A DNA stretch of 64,000 nucleotides from Methylobacteriaceae bacterium (GCA_020638195.1 JACKJC010000006.1:113566-177565), one strand, 5' to 3'; positions 1 through 9,480 are shown, counted from the stretch's first letter. A program made the numbers and translations. The notes: a model not told the origin generated them from the letters alone.

Positions 1-247
1 GCAATCCGACGTCGGGAGAAGGTGCGCGTTTGATGTTCTTCGCTCTCGATGCCGCTCGGCGCGCCTCCAGCCAGGCCTCCACCTCGGCGAGATCCCAGAC
101 CACGCTGCGCGAGGTCAGATAGAAGCGCTGCGGGAATTCACCGCGTTGCTCCATCTCGTAAATCGTGCTGTCGGCCAGCGGCACGATCTCGCGCAACTGC
201 TGGCGCCTTATCGTTCTGCTGATCTGCTTCTGGGCTCCGTGACTCAC
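1..247 (-). CDS. AlpA-family helix-turn-helix regulator, 3' end outside window
   Basis: Reading leftward from a GTG at 247 gives a frame open to the window edge. It contains LREIVPLADSTIYEMEQRGEFP followed by a W-D-L-A-E-V-E-A-W-L segment. This is the MerR-like winged-helix pattern of AlpA/phage regulatory proteins, which often control excision genes next to an ICE integrase. The start is supported by a GGAGGAG Shine-Dalgarno sequence four bases upstream. The C-terminus is missing because the gene runs off the window. Its place beside the LysR and trb end of the element suggests the integrase/excision module continues to the left. That last point is inference. Confidence 0.75.
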   Translation of the reverse strand, partial: MSHGAQKQISRTIRRQQLREIVPLADSTIYEMEQRGEFPQRFYLTSRSVVWDLAEVEAWLEARRAASRAKNIKRAPSPDVGL

Positions 248-615
248 GCCGCTCCTCCACTTCAAAGACGCTGGAGGAATAGAAAGCGATAGATGGAGGG
301 TGACGGAAGGCCTCGCCGGGACGCGTGCGGGAATATCGTGCCATGGCGTGCAGATCGGACGGGTCGGTTCCGGCGTGACGATCGATGCCCACCCCTTTCC
401 TCTCGATGTCGGGCCCCGCCCAAGGCGCATAGGGGGTGTCGCTCCGCCGACATGCGCTATGATCGCCGAGCCGGCACGGGCACGGGCTTGGATGTGACTT
501 CGTTGTAGTGCAGATGGACAGACATTGGCGACGGGATGGGTCGGCCAATCTCAACAGCAACCGAAAGAAGAAGCATGACGAGAGATTTCCGAATACTTCG
601 ACTGGATGACGAGAA
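248..615. other. Divergent intergenic region between AlpA-like and LysR genes
   Basis: This 368-bp stretch separates two divergent regulator genes, so it should hold both promoters. I see no convincing gene, no long inverted repeat and no clear -35/-10 pair. The short open frames here lack ribosome binding sites and recognisable sequence. Confidence 0.5.
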
Positions 616-1605
616 ATGGGGCGAAGACCGAGGATCGAGCTACGCCACATCCGCTATGTGATCGCCGCCGCCGAGCGCGGCAGCTTTCGGCGAGCTGCGG
701 AGGCCCTGGGCGTCGAGCAGTCGGCCGTCAGCCGGCGGATTCGGGACATCGAGGAAGAGATCGGCGGCCTGCTGTTCCGACGCCTTCACACCGGCGTGGA
801 ACTCACCGAGGTCGGTCGACAGTTCCTGGATCGGGCGCATGCAGGGATAAGTGAGATCGGCTCGGCGCTGGACGCCGCCAGCCTGGCCGCACGGGAATCT
901 TCCGCGTTGAGAGTCGGCTTCTTCGACCCCCTCGCGACAGGCTTTCAGTCCGAGCTTTTCAGGAGCTTCCGGCTGGATCGACCGAAGGTCCGGATCGAGT
1001 TCATCGAGGCCGGCTCGGCCGAGCAGATCGCGGCTGTTCGGCGCGGACAGATGGATGTCGGCTTCGTCACGGAAATCCCGCCCGGAGCAGGCTACAAGCT
1101 CATGCATCTCTGGAACGAGCCGATCTACATCGCGACTTCGGTCGAGGATGGGCTGGCTGGACGGGAGACCGTCACCTGGGACGATGTCGCCGATCGCCAT
1201 TTCATCGTCACGGATATGGCCCCGGGGCCGGATGCCGCGAACTACATCCGTCGACATATGGAAGCACGAGGCCATGCGCCGAGGATCGAACGACAGGCGG
1301 TCACACGCGAGTCGCTTTTGCACATCGTCTCGAATGGGAGCGGCGTGACGATCGTCGGGAGCACGGTGACGGGGCTTGGCTTTCCCGGTGTGCTCTTTCG
1401 CCCGATCGAGGGTGCGGTTCTGGAGTTCAGCGCCGCCCACCCGTCGGCCTCGACCAATCCCGTCGTCAGGCATCTCCTACATTTGGCGCGGAGGCTCTCC
1501 GAGCGAGACGAAAGCTGGTTCGCCAGCCATCGCCTCATACGCCCTTCCGCTCCGCGGCGCGGTCGAGCCGCCGCGCCTTCGCGAAGCCCCGATCCGTCGA
1601 AATGA
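616..1605 (+). CDS. LysR-family transcriptional regulator
   Basis: A 329-aa LysR-type regulator. The N-terminal winged HTH (about residues 8-65) has the typical A-x-x-x-G-S-F-x-x-A-A-E-x-L-x-x-x-Q-S-A-V-S pattern. A periplasmic-binding-protein-like effector domain spans about 90-300. The ATG has weak spacing to an upstream purine-rich run. It runs toward the trb operon, and its last 71 bases overlap the 3' end of the DUF2274 gene on the other strand. A LysR gene at this end of trb clusters recurs in alphaproteobacterial ICEs, so it may control transfer, but no target site is visible. The C-terminal tail beyond about residue 305 is Arg/Pro/Ser-rich and probably disordered. Confidence 0.88.
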   Translation: MGRRPRIELRHIRYVIAAAERGSFRRAAEALGVEQSAVSRRIRDIEEEIGGLLFRRLHTGVELTEVGRQFLDRAHAGISEIGSALDAASLAARESSALRVGFFDPLATGFQSELFRSFRLDRPKVRIEFIEAGSAEQIAAVRRGQMDVGFVTEIPPGAGYKLMHLWNEPIYIATSVEDGLAGRETVTWDDVADRHFIVTDMAPGPDAANYIRRHMEARGHAPRIERQAVTRESLLHIVSNGSGVTIVGSTVTGLGFPGVLFRPIEGAVLEFSAAHPSASTNPVVRHLLHLARRLSERDESWFASHRLIRPSAPRRGRAAAPSRSPDPSK

Positions 1606-1777
1606 ACCGCTCCAGCATGGGCACGATGAGGCGGGCCGGATCAATGGCGGGCTGTCCCGTCTCGCGCGCCAGCACTTCGGCATAGGCGATGAGGTCGCGA
1701 TGCAGCGGCGCCGGCAGGTCCAGCGTGACCTTGACCGGCTTGTCGTCGGCGATGGGGCCGAGCTTCAGCTTGGTCAT
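1535..1777 (-). CDS. DUF2274 family protein at the end of the trb operon
   Basis: An 80-aa protein with the pattern KLKLGPIADDKPVKVTLDLP, then H-R-D-L-I-A-Y-A-E. This fits the DUF2274 family found directly after trbI in alphaproteobacterial conjugation clusters. The start ATG overlaps the trbI stop by four bases, indicating translational coupling. Its molecular role is unknown. The L-D-L-P and helical segments resemble small ribbon-helix-helix DNA-binding proteins, so a regulatory role is possible. Its 3' end overlaps lysR on the opposite strand. Confidence 0.8.
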   Translation of the reverse strand: MTKLKLGPIADDKPVKVTLDLPAPLHRDLIAYAEVLARETGQPAIDPARLIVPMLERFISTDRGFAKARRLDRAAERKGV

Positions 1778-2973
1778 CGGAGCGCTCCATAGGGTTCGAG
1801 CACGAGGTCGCGGGTGACGATCACGCGCACCGGAAAGCCCGGCCGGATGGTTAGCGTCGGGGCGACATTGAGCTGCCGGCGGACGATCTGCTGGCCGGCG
1901 TCGTTGATGGTGTCCTGGCCGCCGTTGCGGATGGCCCGCAGCAACCGGTCATCGTCATCGACGGCGAGTTCGGCGCCGACGGCGAGGAGCGTCGACAGGC
2001 CGGCGGCCTTCGCCAGATCCCACCAATGATAGTCGACACCGTCCTCGAGGCCGGCATAGCCCTGCGTGTCGGCGCCCGGCTGGCGCTCCAGCACGATCGA
2101 GCGGCCGTTCGGGAAGATGAGCCTGTTCCAGACCAGGAGCACCCGACTCTGCCCGAAGCCGACATCGTTGCTGTATTCGCCAATGATCCGGGTGCCCTGC
2201 GGCACGAGCAGGACCCGGCCGGTCGGGCTGTCATAGATATGCTCCGTGACCTGCGCCGTGATCTGACCCGGCAGATCGGAGCGGATGCCGGTGATGAGCG
2301 CCGCCGGGATGACTGCACCTGCCTGGAGGACATAGGGCGAGGCCGGCGCCGCGACGCGATCGGGCGCGACGGTGCGCCGGTCCACCGCGGCGTTGAGGAA
2401 GGCGAGCTGGCGATCCTGCGCCGTCAGCGCGCCCGGCTGGCCAGGCAGCCCCAGGCCGGCGAGGTTCGGGCCGGCGACGCCGCCGGAGGCGCCCGCGGGA
2501 GCGGCGCCGCGCGCCTCGGTCTGAAAGAACACCCGGCTCGTTCGCGCCGCCTCTTCCTCGGCGAGCCGCCGCTGTTCGGCCGGATCGACGCGGGGCACGG
2601 CCACTGTCGGGGGGACGACCGGTTGGCCGCGGTTCTGGGCGCCCACGATCGGGCGGCCGAGATCGCCTGGCAGCGGCGGCCCCAGTAGCGGACCGGTATA
2701 GTCGCGCGGAAGGCCGGCGAGACCATCGGCCGTCGGCCGGTTCTCGGTGGAATAGAGCTCCTCGCCGCCGGTTCCGGCATGGCGCGTCTGCAGCGCATAG
2801 ATCAGCGCGCCGCCGACGCCGATCGCGGCGACGAGGCCGAGGCTCGCCAGCACCTTGCGCGACAGACGCGTCACGCGCGGCGGCTCGGCGCGCAGTCGCA
2901 TCGGGGCGGCGGCCTCGCCGGAGGATGCGGTGAGCGGCACGTCGGTCTCGCTGGTGTTGTCGCTGTCGCTCAT
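1774..2973 (-). CDS. trbI: TrbI/VirB10-family conjugal transfer protein
   Basis: A 399-aa component of the mating-pair formation apparatus. VirB10-type proteins span inner and outer membranes and gate the type IV secretion core complex. There is a short charged cytoplasmic N-terminus, one membrane helix at about residues 43-62, a proline-rich periplasmic linker (about 70-150), and a C-terminal VirB10 domain with V-L-Q-A-G-A-V-I-P-A-A-L-I-T-G near 215 and a G-T-R-I-I-G-E-Y motif. The ATG overlaps the trbG stop. Length and order match P-type trb clusters. Confidence 0.93.
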   Translation of the reverse strand: MSDSDNTSETDVPLTASSGEAAAPMRLRAEPPRVTRLSRKVLASLGLVAAIGVGGALIYALQTRHAGTGGEELYSTENRPTADGLAGLPRDYTGPLLGPPLPGDLGRPIVGAQNRGQPVVPPTVAVPRVDPAEQRRLAEEEAARTSRVFFQTEARGAAPAGASGGVAGPNLAGLGLPGQPGALTAQDRQLAFLNAAVDRRTVAPDRVAAPASPYVLQAGAVIPAALITGIRSDLPGQITAQVTEHIYDSPTGRVLLVPQGTRIIGEYSNDVGFGQSRVLLVWNRLIFPNGRSIVLERQPGADTQGYAGLEDGVDYHWWDLAKAAGLSTLLAVGAELAVDDDDRLLRAIRNGGQDTINDAGQQIVRRQLNVAPTLTIRPGFPVRVIVTRDLVLEPYGALR

Positions 2974-3950
2974 GACGTGCGCCTCCCGTCGGTGCGGACG
3001 ATCCTCACCGTCTGCTGGCGGTCGGCGCTGCCGAGGCGCAGCTCGGCGGCGCCGAACAGGCGATCGACGATCAGGACGTTCTGATAGATGCGGCTGTTGA
3101 CGATCTGCGGTTCGCCATCGGCGCCGATGACGAAGAGCGGCGGCATCTCGCCCTGAACGATCCCGCGCGGGAACTCGACATAGACGCGCCGGCCGTCGTC
3201 ATAGACCGCGATCGGACGCCACGGCGGAGTGTCGCCGGTCAGGCCATAGCGATAGTTCCGGGCCGCCATCGCCGGTATGACCGGGGTGGCGGGCACGGCC
3301 TGCCGCTGCGAGGCGGGCGGCTGCGGATAGGCCCAGGCGACGGCCGGCATGTAGGGTCTTTCGCCCGATCGCAACTCGATCATGTAGACGCGCCGGTCCG
3401 TGGTGATGACGAGATTGGTCGAGATGTCCGGCCGCGTCGGCTTGACCAGCACATGCACGCGCCGGGTCGCGCCGCTGCCGCTCTCGGTGTCGCCGATGAT
3501 CCAGCGCGCGGTGTCGCCCGCGGCGATAGGGCCGGCGCCGGTGAGGCTCTCGCCCGGCTCCAGCGCGATGTCGGAGATCTGACCGGGGGCGGCATAGACC
3601 TGATAGAGGGCGCCTTCGCTCCAGGGATAGATCTGGATCGCGTTGTAATAGCCTTCGCGGCGCGGCTGGACGCGCGCGGCGGTGTTGGCGTTCTCGACCC
3701 GGCCGGTCGGTGTCGAGGCGACGGAGCCGCCACGGGCGGGCGTCCAGGCCGGCGGTGTGTGCAGCGGCCGCGGCGCCGTCTCCGTCACGGCCGCCGGGAT
3801 CGCCGGAAGCGGCGGCACATCGGCGTCATAGCTGATCTGCGGGGGCCGGTTGGTCGCACAGCCAGCGAGCGCAGAAACGGAGAACAGCACAAGCGCAATG
3901 CCGGATTTGCGGAAAGCCGGGTCTCCGGTTTTGCGGAGATGTCGTGTCAT
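2970..3950 (-). CDS. trbG: TrbG/VirB9-family conjugal transfer lipoprotein
   Basis: A 326-aa outer-membrane-associated VirB9/CagX-type protein. The N-terminus has a signal sequence ending in a lipobox, S-A-L-A-G-C, with the acylated cysteine near residue 31. The body carries the Y-x-I-Q-I-Y-P-W-S and P-x-x-x-T-N-L-V-I-T-T-D-R-R segments typical of the family, and a C-terminal D-G-R-R-V-Y-V-E-F-P region. The start overlaps the trbF stop. With TrbI and TrbF it should form the T4SS core. Confidence 0.93.
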   Translation of the reverse strand: MTRHLRKTGDPAFRKSGIALVLFSVSALAGCATNRPPQISYDADVPPLPAIPAAVTETAPRPLHTPPAWTPARGGSVASTPTGRVENANTAARVQPRREGYYNAIQIYPWSEGALYQVYAAPGQISDIALEPGESLTGAGPIAAGDTARWIIGDTESGSGATRRVHVLVKPTRPDISTNLVITTDRRVYMIELRSGERPYMPAVAWAYPQPPASQRQAVPATPVIPAMAARNYRYGLTGDTPPWRPIAVYDDGRRVYVEFPRGIVQGEMPPLFVIGADGEPQIVNSRIYQNVLIVDRLFGAAELRLGSADRQQTVRIVRTDGRRTS

Positions 3951-4636
3951 TGTCCCATCTCCCGCGACCAGTTGATGGCGTTGACGTAGATGCCGAGCGG
4001 GTTGGCGCGCAGCCGTTCGGCGTCGCGCGGGGTCTGGATCACGATGGTCAGGATCGCGGTCCAGCGCTGCGTCGCGGACAGCTGGCCGTTCTCGTAGTGG
4101 CGTTCCGTCCAGGCGACGCGGAAGCTGTCGGGCGACGCGCGGATGACGCTGGAGACCTCGACGGCGATCTGTTGCCTGCCGACCTTCGTGAACGGGTCAT
4201 TGGCGCGGGCATAATCGTTGAGCGCCGCCGCGCCGCGATCGGTCGTGAACTCATAGGCGCGCAGCCAGTTCTGCCGCACGACGATGGCGTCGGCCGGGAT
4301 CGAGCGCACCTGCTCGATGAAGCGGGCCAGATGCCACGCGACCTGTGGGTCGGTCGGCCGATAGTCGGCCTGGGCCGGTGCGACCGCCTGCGCCTGGCCG
4401 AGATCGTCGACCTGCACCACCCAGGGCACGACCGTGCCGCGCGCCGATTGCCAGACGAGAGCGGCGGCGAAGGCGGCGGTGAGGATCAGGCAGCCAAAGG
4501 CCATGAGGCGCCAGTTCCTCGCCTGCACGCGGGCCGAGCCGATGCGCTCGTCCCAGACCTGCGCGGCCCTTTGATAGGGAGTCTCGGGTTCGGGGGTTTT
4601 TCCGTAGTGGGTCCCGGGGCGTTTGAAAAAGCTCAT
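3947..4636 (-). CDS. trbF: TrbF/VirB8-family conjugal transfer protein
   Basis: A 229-aa VirB8-like inner-membrane scaffold protein. It has a cytoplasmic N-terminus, one membrane helix at about residues 43-65, then a periplasmic domain with V-P-W-V-V-Q-V-D and W-T-E-R-H-Y-x-N-G motifs that continues to I-Y-V-N-A-I-N-W-S near the C-terminus. The start codon overlaps the trbL stop by four bases. Confidence 0.93.
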   Translation of the reverse strand: MSFFKRPGTHYGKTPEPETPYQRAAQVWDERIGSARVQARNWRLMAFGCLILTAAFAAALVWQSARGTVVPWVVQVDDLGQAQAVAPAQADYRPTDPQVAWHLARFIEQVRSIPADAIVVRQNWLRAYEFTTDRGAAALNDYARANDPFTKVGRQQIAVEVSSVIRASPDSFRVAWTERHYENGQLSATQRWTAILTIVIQTPRDAERLRANPLGIYVNAINWSREMGQ

Positions 4637-5976
4637 GTGCGGTCGCTTTCGGAGAGATTGATGGAGGAACCGCCGCCATGGCCGTCGCCCGAACGGATCG
4701 CGTGGGCAGCGAGAGTGACGCCGTGACTCATGGCCTGGCCGCGCCGCATGCGCCGGGCCCAGGCTGGCGGACCCTCGGCGGCCGGCGCGCTCGCGGCCGC
4801 GCCGGCGTCGCCCGCGACCGTTCCCAAGCTCGATGCGCCGCCGGTCGCGCCGAAACCGGCTTTGGCGCCGGCGGAGAAGCTGGATTTGACGCTTTCAGCT
4901 GCACGGCGAAGGGGCGAGGCCGCCGCGCTGCCGGCCGCCCGTGCGACACCCCCAAGACCACCGGCAACGCCGGCAGCGCCCGATTGGCCCAGGGAGCCGA
5001 GGCTGTAGGCCGCCGAGGTCGCGCCGGCCGCAGCCGCTCCACCCCTTACAGCCGCGGCGCCACCCGACAGGGTTGCGGCGCCGCCTCTGAGGGCCAGGCC
5101 GGCTGCGCCGCCGGCGGCCAGTGCGGCGCCGCCCACCGCGAGGCCGGTACCGACCGCCGCCCCCGCGCCGAGCTGGGGACCGCCCGACACGATGCCATTG
5201 GCGATCCCGGGTCCGAATATTCCGAGGCCAAGAAGGGAAAGAGCCGCCAGAACGACGGCCATGGCGTCGTCGATGGTCGGCGTCGCGCCGCCGAAGCCGG
5301 CGGTGAACTGGCTGAAGAGCGTCGAGCCGATGCCGATGATGACGGCCAGCACCAGCACCTTGATGCCGGAGGAGATGACGTTGCCGAGCACCCGCTCGGC
5401 CATGAACGCCGTCTTGCCGAACAGGCCGAACGGGATGAGCACGAAACCGGCCAGGGTGGTCAGCTTGAACTCGATCAGGGTGATGAAGAGCTGGATCGCG
5501 AGGATGAAGAAGGCGAGCAGGACCAGGGCCCAGGCGAACAGCAGGCAGGCGATCTGGATGAAGTTCTCGAAGAAGGCGATCCAGCCCATCAGGTCGGAGA
5601 TGGATTCGAGCAGTGGGCGCGCGGCATCGAGGCCGGTCTGCGCGACGCGGCCGGGCCGCATCAGGTCCTGCACGGTAAAGCCGGTGCCGGATGCCTGAAG
5701 GCCGAGGCCGGCGAAGCTCTCGAAGACGATCCGGGCGAGGTTGTTCCAGTTGCCGATGATGTAGGCGAAGACGCCGACGAACAGCGTCTTCTTCACCAGG
5801 CGGGCAATGATGTCGTCATCCGCGCCCCAGCTCCAGAACAGGGCGGCGAGCGTCACGTCGATGACGATGAGCGTCGTCGCGATGAAGGCCACTTCGCCGC
5901 CGAGCAGGCCGAAGCCGGAGTCGATGTAGCTGGTGAAGACTCCGAGGAAGTTGTCGATGACGCCGCTGCCGCCCAT
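4633..5976 (-). CDS. trbL: TrbL/VirB6-family polytopic membrane protein
   Basis: A 447-aa inner-membrane channel component of the conjugation system. About six hydrophobic segments lie between residues 25 and 270. A long Gly/Ala/Ser-rich low-complexity tail (about 270-400) follows, as is common in TrbL. The extreme C-terminus is hydrophilic (W-A-R-R-M-R-R-G-Q-A-M-S-H-G). The low-complexity tail explains the very high GC and the many open shadow frames across 4.7-5.2 kb. The gene follows the trbK-like gene after three bases. Confidence 0.92.
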   Translation of the reverse strand: MGGSGVIDNFLGVFTSYIDSGFGLLGGEVAFIATTLIVIDVTLAALFWSWGADDDIIARLVKKTLFVGVFAYIIGNWNNLARIVFESFAGLGLQASGTGFTVQDLMRPGRVAQTGLDAARPLLESISDLMGWIAFFENFIQIACLLFAWALVLLAFFILAIQLFITLIEFKLTTLAGFVLIPFGLFGKTAFMAERVLGNVISSGIKVLVLAVIIGIGSTLFSQFTAGFGGATPTIDDAMAVVLAALSLLGLGIFGPGIANGIVSGGPQLGAGAAVGTGLAVGGAALAAGGAAGLALRGGAATLSGGAAAVRGGAAAAGATSAAYSLGSLGQSGAAGVAGGLGGVARAAGSAAASPLRRAAESVKSSFSAGAKAGFGATGGASSLGTVAGDAGAAASAPAAEGPPAWARRMRRGQAMSHGVTLAAHAIRSGDGHGGGSSINLSESDRT

Positions 5977-5979
5977 GCT

Positions 5980-6264
5980 TCACCGTCCCTCGTCGGAACG
6001 TGGCGGCGGCGCGGTGCGGTTGCCGAGGAAACGCTCGCGGGTCTCGGCCCAGACGCGCAGGCATTCGGGGTCGCGGGCGGCGGCCTCGCCGAGCTGCTGG
6101 CACCGGCGCTGCCCCTCGCGGAGCGGATCGCGCACGGGCTCGAGGACCGGCGCCGGCCGAAACGCGGGCGCCTCGTCCTTCCGGGTCATCTCGATCGCTG
6201 TCGCGGTGATCGCGAAAGCGATGAAGACGATGGCGCTGAGCCGGGCGAGCATCTTGCCGTCCAC
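5980..6264 (-). CDS. trbK: TrbK-like (alternative) entry-exclusion protein
   Basis: A 94-aa protein between trbJ and trbL, the position of the entry-exclusion gene. It begins with an N-terminal hydrophobic segment (L-A-R-L-S-A-I-V-F-I-A-F-A-I-T) and has a small periplasmic part with two cysteines in R-R-C-Q-x-L-G and D-P-E-C-L-R-V-W. This is the architecture of the alternative TrbK group seen in alphaproteobacterial trb clusters. Entry exclusion would block redundant transfer from other donors. Assignment rests on position and architecture, so confidence is moderate. Confidence 0.75.
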   Translation of the reverse strand: MDGKMLARLSAIVFIAFAITATAIEMTRKDEAPAFRPAPVLEPVRDPLREGQRRCQQLGEAAARDPECLRVWAETRERFLGNRTAPPPRSDEGR

Positions 6265-6274
6265 GCCGCCGCCC

Positions 6275-7036
6275 TCAGTTGCCGCCCGGGAACATCCGGG
6301 CGTTCCCGGGCTGGTAGCCGGAGCCGGGCGTCAGGAAACGGCGACGCTGTTCGCGTCCCTGCTCGGCCGCCGCCGCACGCTCCGCATCCGTCAGCGCCTG
6401 CGCCCGGCCGTTCGCCGAGATGACCGCGATGAGATCCGCGAGCTGCTGCGACTGGAGCGCGAGGAGTTGGTTGCCGGCTTGCGTGGCTTGCAGCGCGCCG
6501 GTCGCGCCCTGGCTCTGGCCGACCAGCGCGGCCATCTCGGCGCGGTTGGTGTCGATGTTGCCGACGACGCCGGCCTGAACGCGCATGGCGTCTTGGAGCC
6601 CGGCCACCGTGTTCTGCCAGCGGGAGCGCGCATCGGCGACGAGCTGCCGGTCGGATGTCGAGAGCGAGATATTGCCGTACTGACTCTGGAACACCTGGTC
6701 GATTTGCTGGACATCAAAGGCGATGCGCTGTGCCTGCGCGAGAAGCTGCTGCGTGCGCTGCACCGATTGCTGGAGCTGCTGGAGCGCGGAGTAAGGCAGG
6801 CTTGCGAGGTTGCGGGCCTGGTTGATCAGCATCTGCGCTTCGTTCTGGAGGCTCTGGATCTGGTTGTTGATCTGCTCCAATGCGCGTGCCGCCGACAGCA
6901 CGTTCTGCACATAGTTGGTGGGGTCGTAGACGATCCATTGGGCGGCGGCCGGCGGCGCGAAGACGGGTGAGACGGCGATCGAGAACGAGAGGATGGATGC
7001 GGCGAGAAACGCCGCACGCGAACGACGGATGGTCAT
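6275..7036 (-). CDS. trbJ: TrbJ/VirB5-family conjugal transfer protein
   Basis: A 253-aa exported protein corresponding to the minor-pilin/adhesin VirB5 group. The ATG at 7036 overlaps the trbE TGA (ATGA). It begins with a signal peptide ending at A-A-A-Q-W. The mature part opens with I-V-Y-D-P-T-N-Y-V-Q-N-V-L, the TrbJ hallmark, followed by long Gln-rich coiled helices. The open frame extends further upstream, but that part is the opposite reading of trbE. Confidence 0.92.
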   Translation of the reverse strand: MTIRRSRAAFLAASILSFSIAVSPVFAPPAAAQWIVYDPTNYVQNVLSAARALEQINNQIQSLQNEAQMLINQARNLASLPYSALQQLQQSVQRTQQLLAQAQRIAFDVQQIDQVFQSQYGNISLSTSDRQLVADARSRWQNTVAGLQDAMRVQAGVVGNIDTNRAEMAALVGQSQGATGALQATQAGNQLLALQSQQLADLIAVISANGRAQALTDAERAAAAEQGREQRRRFLTPGSGYQPGNARMFPGGN

Positions 7037-9471
7037 GGCGTGGTCTCCAGATTGTTGAGGTCGGGAATGAGGTCGGCGGCCCAGCCGACATCGCGGGCGC
7101 GCAGCCAGGCCGACAGGAAGCCGTCGCGGCCATGCTCGGCAAGGATCGACTGGATGGCGGTCTGGTCGGATTTCGAGGAGGCCGCGCAGAGCGCCAGCGC
7201 GACCTCGGACAGGCCCAGCTCGAATAGACGGTTGCCGCGCCGCGACTGGCAGTAGTAGTCGCGCTTGGGGGTGGCGCGCGCCAGAATCTCGATCTGGCGG
7301 TCGTTGATGCCGAAGCGCCGGTAGATGGCGGTGATCTGCGGCTCGATTGCGCGTTCGTTCGGGAGGAGAAGCCGCGTCTGGCAGCTCTCGATTATGGCCG
7401 GCGCGATCGCGCTGCCGTCGATGTCGGCGAGCGATTGCGTGGCGAAGATGACCGAAGCGTTCTTTTTGCGCAGCGTCTTCAGCCATTCGCGGAGCTGCAC
7501 CGCGAAGCCCTCGTCGTCGAGCGCGAGCCAACCTTCGTCCACGATCAGCAGCGTCGGCCGCCCGTCGAGGCGATCACCGATGCGGTGGAAGAGATAGGCG
7601 AGGACGGCCGGCGCAGCGCCGGCCCCAATCAACCCTTCGGTCTCGAAGGCCTGGACCGAGGCCTGCCCGAGATGCTCGCTCTCGGCGTCGAGCAACCGGC
7701 CATAGGGGCCGCCGACGCAATAGGGGCGCAGCGCCTGCTTGAGATCGTTGGATTGCAGTAGGACCGTGAGGCCCGTGAGCGTGCGTTCCTCGACGGGCGC
7801 TGACGCGAGCGAGGTCAGGGCGGTCCAGAGATGCTCCTTCACCTCCGGCGTGATCGTCACGCCCTCCCGCATGAGGATGGCGACGATCCAGTCGGCGGCC
7901 CAGGCGCGTTCATGGGTCTCATGGACGCGGGCGAGCGGCTGAAGCGAGACGAGGGCGTCGGCCGCATCGGTGAGGCCGCCGCCGAGGTCGTGCCAGTCGC
8001 CACCCATGGCGAGCGCGGCGGCGCGGATCGAGCCGCCGAAGTCGAAGGCGAAGACCTGTGACCGCGGATAACGCCGGAACTGGAGCGCCATCAGCGCGAG
8101 CAGGACGGACTTGCCGGCGCCGGTCGGCCCGACGACGAGCGTGTGGCCGACATCGCCGACGTGAAGCGAAAACCGGAACGGGGTGCTTCCCTCGGTCTTG
8201 CCGTAGAGCAAGGGGGGCGAGCGCAAGTGCTCATCCCGTTCCGGCCCCGCCCACACCGCCGAGAGCGGGATCATGTGGGCGAGATTGAGCGTGGAGATCG
8301 GCGGCTGGCGGACGTTGGCGTAGACATGGCCGGGCAGCGATCCGAGCCAGGCATCCACGGCGTTGATGCTCTCGGGCATCGCGGTGAAGTCGCGGCCCTG
8401 AACGACCTTCTCCACCAGTCGCAGCTTCTCCTTGGCGGCGCGCGGATCGGCATCCCAGACGGTGACGCTCGCGGTCACATAGGCTTGCCCGGCAAAGTCG
8501 GCGCCCAACTCCTGCAGGGCCAGGTCGGCGTCCGCCGCCTTGTTCGCCGCATCGGTGTCCACGAGGACCGAGGCCTCGTTGGTCATCACCTCCTTCAGGA
8601 TCGCGGCGATCGACTTGCGCTTGGCGAACCACTGGCGGCGGATGCGTGTCAGCAGCCTCGTGGCGTCGGTCTTGTCGAGCAGGATCGCCCGCGTCGTCCA
8701 TCGATACGGGAACGGCAGCCGGTTGAGATCGTCGAGCAGGCCTGGCGTCGTCGCGGTCGGAAACCCGACGATCGTGAGGATCCGCAGATGCGTATCGCCG
8801 AGACGCGGCTCCAGGCCGCCGGTGAGCGGCTGATCGGCGAGCAGCGCGTCGAGATAGATCGGCGTTTCCGGGACGCGGACGCGATGGCGTTTGGTCGAGA
8901 CGGTCGAATGCAGATAGGTCAGCGTCTCGCCGTCATCGAGCCAGCGGCACTCCGGCATGAAGCCTTCGACGAGCTGGAGGACGCGGTCGGTGCGATCGAT
9001 GAAGGACACCAGACTCTCATGCGGATCGACTCCGGCATGGTCGCGCCCTTCGTAGAGCCAGGTTTCCGCGCGCGCGGCGTCCTCGGCCGGCGGCAGATAG
9101 AGGAAAGTCAGGAAGTAGCTCGACTCGTAGTGCGTGCCCGCTTCCTCGAAATCGGCCTTGCGCTCGGCGTCGACGAGGGCGGAGGCGGCGTCGCCGAAGC
9201 GGCTCGCCGGATAGGTGGCCGCTTCGTGGCGCTGCGCCTCGACGAAAATCGCCCAGCCCGATCCGAGACGGCGGAAGGCGTTGTTGAGCCGGCCGGCGAC
9301 GGCGACCAGCTCGGCGGCCACGGCTGAGTCGAGATCGGGACCGCGGAAGCGCGCGGTGCGCTGGAAGCTGCCGTCCTTGTTGAGGATGACACCCTCGCCG
9401 ACCAGGGCCGCCCAAGGCAGGAAGTCCGCGAGACGGCTTGCGGTGCGGCGGTATTCGGCGAGGTTCATCAT
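7033..9471 (-). CDS. trbE: TrbE/VirB4-family conjugation ATPase
   Basis: An 812-aa VirB4-class ATPase that powers pilus biogenesis and substrate transfer at the inner membrane. The CagE/TrbE N-terminal domain starts with L-A-E-Y-R. Walker A (G-P-T-G-A-G-K-S) is at about residues 447-454 and Walker B (L-L-I-V-D-E-G-W) at about 640. The length is normal for TrbE. Two consecutive ATG codons occur, at 9471 and 9468; the second has better spacing to the GGAG upstream. The stop overlaps the trbJ start. Confidence 0.95.
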   Translation of the reverse strand: MMNLAEYRRTASRLADFLPWAALVGEGVILNKDGSFQRTARFRGPDLDSAVAAELVAVAGRLNNAFRRLGSGWAIFVEAQRHEAATYPASRFGDAASALVDAERKADFEEAGTHYESSYFLTFLYLPPAEDAARAETWLYEGRDHAGVDPHESLVSFIDRTDRVLQLVEGFMPECRWLDDGETLTYLHSTVSTKRHRVRVPETPIYLDALLADQPLTGGLEPRLGDTHLRILTIVGFPTATTPGLLDDLNRLPFPYRWTTRAILLDKTDATRLLTRIRRQWFAKRKSIAAILKEVMTNEASVLVDTDAANKAADADLALQELGADFAGQAYVTASVTVWDADPRAAKEKLRLVEKVVQGRDFTAMPESINAVDAWLGSLPGHVYANVRQPPISTLNLAHMIPLSAVWAGPERDEHLRSPPLLYGKTEGSTPFRFSLHVGDVGHTLVVGPTGAGKSVLLALMALQFRRYPRSQVFAFDFGGSIRAAALAMGGDWHDLGGGLTDAADALVSLQPLARVHETHERAWAADWIVAILMREGVTITPEVKEHLWTALTSLASAPVEERTLTGLTVLLQSNDLKQALRPYCVGGPYGRLLDAESEHLGQASVQAFETEGLIGAGAAPAVLAYLFHRIGDRLDGRPTLLIVDEGWLALDDEGFAVQLREWLKTLRKKNASVIFATQSLADIDGSAIAPAIIESCQTRLLLPNERAIEPQITAIYRRFGINDRQIEILARATPKRDYYCQSRRGNRLFELGLSEVALALCAASSKSDQTAIQSILAEHGRDGFLSAWLRARDVGWAADLIPDLNNLETTP

Positions 9472-9480
9472 GGCTCCACC

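Noticed and set aside
1..247. Integrase or att site at the window edge
   Set aside because: Only a partial AlpA-like regulator is visible; no tyrosine or serine recombinase motifs and no tRNA 3' end are present.
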